Position numbers and translations under genes: made by a program. A stretch of DNA of 25,471 nt from Scleromatobacter sp045810285 (GTDB lineage Bacteria > Pseudomonadota > Gammaproteobacteria > Burkholderiales > Burkholderiaceae_C), in NCBI GenBank assembly GCA_045810285.1, contig JBJMWE010000161.1, positions 1 through 25,471 of the forward strand. The letters are read 5' to 3'. The first letter of the stretch is position 1. Every line of letters begins with the position of its first letter. A model generated the notes under the pieces. That model did no database searches. It was not told the origin of the DNA and saw only the letters and a list, made by a program, of their open reading frames with translations. Positions 23,519 to 25,471 of the stretch are shown in pieces.

Positions 23519-23547
23519 AGTATCCGCAATGGCGCGGCCGGGGTCAA
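23519..23547 (-). promoter_or_regulatory. Sigma70 promoter of the sugar operon
   Basis: On the minus strand, TTGACC (23542-23547, five of six consensus bases) and GATACT (23519-23524, four of six) are separated by exactly 17 bp. The predicted start is near 23512, giving a leader of about 22 nt to the ATG at 23489. Confidence 0.6.
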
Positions 23548-23879
23548 GGCGGAGGCGCTGAGGGTTTACACCCTGCGACGACGGCTTCGGCGCCGGGATC
23601 GCCACCTGCACGACAGCGCTTTCTCGGGCCAGAATGCCGGTGCGGCGCGGCGCAGAGTGCGCGCCCTTCCGGTCCCGGTCGACCGGCATGACCCTGCGTG
23701 AGACAGGCGCGAACGGCGGCGTGGTCAGCGATGCCTGCATGTCCGCCGTTTCCGCGGCAAGGCGACCGATGATTCTGCGACAGCCCAGCGCGCTGGTGCA
23801 GCTGGACGGAGGAATGCGCCGCTTCGCGTGCGACGCAGCGGATCCGCCGAGGAATCGGCGGTGCCGCGCCCGGTGCGGG
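23548..23879. other. Gene-free divergent spacer
   Basis: The 332 bp between the two divergent promoters show no supported gene; frames crossing it lack ribosome binding sites and conserved-looking sequence. A small palindrome, AGGGT-4 nt-ACCCT (23561-23574), lies just upstream of the operon's -35 and could bind an activator. A hairpin, CCGCCGA-4 nt-TCGGCGG (23844-23861), lies upstream of the regulator's -35. A small RNA cannot be excluded. Confidence 0.6.
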
Positions 23880-23907
23880 TTGACGAGCATTACTTCAATT
23901 TGATTAT
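23880..23907 (+). promoter_or_regulatory. Sigma70 promoter of the ROK regulator
   Basis: TTGACG (23880-23885, five of six) and GATTAT (23902-23907, four of six) are 16 bp apart, 30 nt before the ATG. The -10 box is overlapped by the candidate operator. Confidence 0.55.
23896..23905. promoter_or_regulatory. Candidate ROK-regulator operator at its own promoter
   Basis: CAATTTGATT overlaps the first bases of the predicted -10 box. It is nearly identical to the site at the sugar-operon start (shared form CAAWTTGATT), suggesting autorepression and coordinated control. Confidence 0.5.
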
Positions 23908-23937
23908 CTTAATAAACTCGCGGCCGGATCTGCCATC

Positions 23938-25164
23938 ATGTCCTCGGTGAACAAGCCCCCCGTCGCCAGCCTGTCCGGCACCAACCTCGAGTTCGCACGC
24001 TCGCACAACCGGCGCGTCGTGATGGAGGCCATCCGCCTGCACGGCCGGCTCACGCGCGCCGACATCGCACGCCTGACCGCCCTGACGCCGCAGACCATCT
24101 CGAACATCGCCAGCGAGCTGCAGAAGCTCGGCTTCCTCAACGCGCTGACGCCCGAGCGCGGCACCCGCGGCCAGCCGGCCACGCCCTTCGTCATCAACCC
24201 GGACGGCGCCTATTCGATCGGGCTGCAGATCGACCAGAACATGATGGTGGCGGTGGTGGTGGACCTGTCGGGCCGCATCCGCGGTCGCTGCACGCTGGCC
24301 GTCGACCATCCGACGCCGTCGCAGGCGCTGCCGCTCGTGCGCGACGTGGTGGAGACGCTGCGCAAGTCGTCCGACGCCGACTGGAGCCGCGTGCTGGGCC
24401 TGGGCCTGGCGGTACCCGGGCCGTTCGACGTCGAGGGGCTCAGCGCCGTGGGCCCGACCGCGCTTCCGGGCTGGCAGGACCTGTCCATCGCGGAGCAGAT
24501 CGGCAGCGCCATCGGCATGCCCGTGATCATGGAGAACGACGCCACCGCCGCCGCCATCGGCGAGCGCCTGCACGGCGTCGCCCGCACCTTCCGCAGCTTC
24601 ACCTACGTGTTCATCGGCACCGGCCTGGGGGCGGGCATGTTCCACGACGGCCACCTGTACAAGGGCTCGGGGCACAACGCCGGCGAGATCGGCCACATGA
24701 TCGTCGTGCCGGACGGCCGCGCGTGCCCGTGCGGCAACAAGGGCTGCCTCGAGCGCTACGTGTCGCTGCAGGCGGCCTACGAGGCCCTGGAGATCGGCGA
24801 CCTGGCCCACGCCACGCCGCAGATGCTGCTCGACCCGAGTCCGGCTGCGCGCGCGCGCCTGGACGGCTGGCTCGACGAGGCCGCGCAGCGCCTGCGCCAG
24901 GCCGTCAACATCCTCGAATCGATGCTCGATTCGGAGGCCGTGGTGATCGGCGGCTTCCTGCCGTCGTCGGTCCTGGCGCTGCTGATCGAGCGCCTGGAGC
25001 CCCTGCACACGTCGGTGGCGGCCCGCCGCAACCGCCAGACCCCGCGCGTGATCGCGGGCCTGGCCGGGCACGACACGGCGGCGCTCGGCGCGGCGGCGCT
25101 GCCGATCTTCGACGAGCTCAACCCCAATATCGGCGTGCTGCTGAAGGCGGACGCGCATGGGTGA
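23938..25164 (+). CDS. NagC/Mlc/XylR-type ROK transcriptional regulator
   Basis: This 408-residue repressor should control the divergent sugar operon. The N-terminal winged helix (about residues 23-72) reads NRRVVMEAIRLHGRLTRADI, then LTPQTISNIASELQKLGFL. The ROK sugar-binding domain has MENDATAAAIGERL, FIGTGLGAGM and the complete structural zinc site: H253 (GEIGH) and C263, C265 and C270 (CPCGNKGCLE). That contrasts with the kinase of the same cluster, which has lost it. It lacks an ADP-binding P-loop of the DxGGT form near residue 100 (VVDLSGRIRG instead), as expected for a regulator rather than a kinase. The ligand is probably a sugar or sugar phosphate made by the operon. The start codon has only a weak ribosome binding site. 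A strong terminator follows. Confidence 0.93.
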   Translation: MSSVNKPPVASLSGTNLEFARSHNRRVVMEAIRLHGRLTRADIARLTALTPQTISNIASELQKLGFLNALTPERGTRGQPATPFVINPDGAYSIGLQIDQNMMVAVVVDLSGRIRGRCTLAVDHPTPSQALPLVRDVVETLRKSSDADWSRVLGLGLAVPGPFDVEGLSAVGPTALPGWQDLSIAEQIGSAIGMPVIMENDATAAAIGERLHGVARTFRSFTYVFIGTGLGAGMFHDGHLYKGSGHNAGEIGHMIVVPDGRACPCGNKGCLERYVSLQAAYEALEIGDLAHATPQMLLDPSPAARARLDGWLDEAAQRLRQAVNILESMLDSEAVVIGGFLPSSVLALLIERLEPLHTSVAARRNRQTPRVIAGLAGHDTAALGAAALPIFDELNPNIGVLLKADAHG

Positions 25165-25202
25165 ATTCCGCTCTTCTTCGACGACGTTTTTTTCGGGCTA
25201 GT

Positions 25203-25216
25203 CCAATTTCAATTGG
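25203..25216. promoter_or_regulatory. AT-rich perfect palindrome downstream of the regulator
   Basis: CCAATT-TC-AATTGG is a perfect 6+2+6 palindrome between the regulator stop and its terminator. Its CAATTTCAAT part matches 8 of 10 bases of the candidate operator CAATTTGATT. It may be a third regulator site or chance. Confidence 0.3.
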
Positions 25217-25226
25217 GCATTGCGAA

Positions 25227-25262
25227 CCGGTCGGCGCTTCGGGGTGCCGACCGGCTTTTTTT
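25227..25262 (+). terminator. Rho-independent terminator of the ROK regulator gene
   Basis: CCGGTCGGC (25227-25235) and GCCGACCGG (25246-25254) are perfect 9-bp arms around a 10-nt loop containing CTTCGG. They are followed by seven T residues (25256-25262). It begins 62 nt after the stop codon and is the only textbook terminator in the window. Confidence 0.93.
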
Positions 25263-25343
25263 CGGTTCATCGCCGAAGTGCGGGGGAGCGCGTCCGTCCA
25301 GACCTGGTGTGGGACGCTGCCCGGAACGTCGATTCTTTGGCCC

Positions 25344-25371
25344 GTCATCCTGCGCGCAGTCGCAGGATCCA
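25344..25371 (+). repeat. 28-bp hairpin repeat, plus orientation, perfect copy
   Basis: It is identical over all 28 bases to the copies at 3609, 3717 and 11986, and lies downstream of the regulator's terminator in non-coding DNA. Confidence 0.93.
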
Positions 25372-25402
25372 CCCCTGCCAAGATGTCTCGTCGGTCATGT
25401 GC

Positions 25403-25443
25403 GGCTGCCGCGAGCAGCGGGGTCCATGCCGCACGCGGCAGCC
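25403..25443. repeat. Inverted repeat between two repeat copies
   Basis: GGCTGCCGCG (25403-25412) and CGCGGCAGCC (25434-25443) are perfect 10-bp arms around a 21-nt loop. The hairpin sits inside the spacer between the plus copy at 25344 and the minus copy at 25453, giving a nested palindrome. Confidence 0.6.
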
Positions 25444-25452
25444 CGGCAGCGG

Positions 25453-25471
25453 TGGATCCTGCGACTGCGCG
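25453..25471 (-). repeat. 28-bp hairpin repeat, minus orientation, cut by the window edge
   Basis: The 19 visible bases match the reverse-complemented repeat exactly. With the copy at 25344-25371 it forms a convergent pair about 81 bp apart. Confidence 0.85.

Noticed and set aside
23501..23903. Small frames on both strands in the divergent spacer
   Set aside because: No ribosome binding sites, arginine-rich shadow composition, and they overlap the two predicted promoters.

Overview
The window is very GC-rich and looks like a betaproteobacterial chromosome segment, most likely Burkholderiales. The Roseateles/Mitsuaria group is a guess from gene content, not a demonstrated placement. No rRNA, tRNA, transposase, integrase or phage gene was seen. 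All genes look intact except one cut by the left edge.

Layout. (1) 1-220: start of an Ala/Pro-rich protein of unknown function, minus strand. (2) 382-3417: a PotF-like polyamine-binding protein (minus), divergent from a periplasmic gamma-glutamyltransferase (plus). (3) 3418-3838: a gene-free, repeat-rich stretch between convergent genes. It holds a 51-bp tandem array built on a 28-bp hairpin repeat, then a 19-21-bp tandem array. (4) 3839-11762: a five-gene minus-strand efflux operon (outer-membrane factor, adaptor, RND pump, OmpR-type regulator, heavy-metal-type sensor kinase). Three of its four junctions are 4-nt overlaps. (5) 11763-12073: promoter region of that operon, with two more repeat copies in opposite orientation. 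(6) 12074-13408: a soluble methyl-accepting protein with its sensor domain at the C-terminus. (7) 13530-23489: a seven-gene minus-strand carbohydrate operon (ABC sugar-binding protein, two permeases, ROK kinase, GH9 glycosidase, TonB-dependent receptor, HGSNAT/NagX-like membrane acetyltransferase). (8) 23938-25164: a divergent NagC/Mlc-type ROK regulator with a strong terminator. Further repeat copies run to the right edge.

How the parts fit. The carbohydrate operon reads as a complete uptake and breakdown route. The receptor brings an oligosaccharide across the outer membrane and the ABC importer takes it across the inner membrane. GH9 trims it in the cytoplasm, the kinase phosphorylates the sugar, and the acetyltransferase could N-acetylate glucosaminyl ends. 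Glucosamine oligosaccharides (chitosan-like) and beta-glucosides are the two best substrate guesses. The ABC ATPase is missing. A 10-bp motif, CAAWTTGATT, lies at the predicted start site of the operon promoter and over the predicted -10 of the regulator promoter. It is a good candidate operator for the ROK regulator.

The 28-bp hairpin repeat (at least eight full or partial copies) lies only between genes and marks the edges of the efflux and sugar modules.
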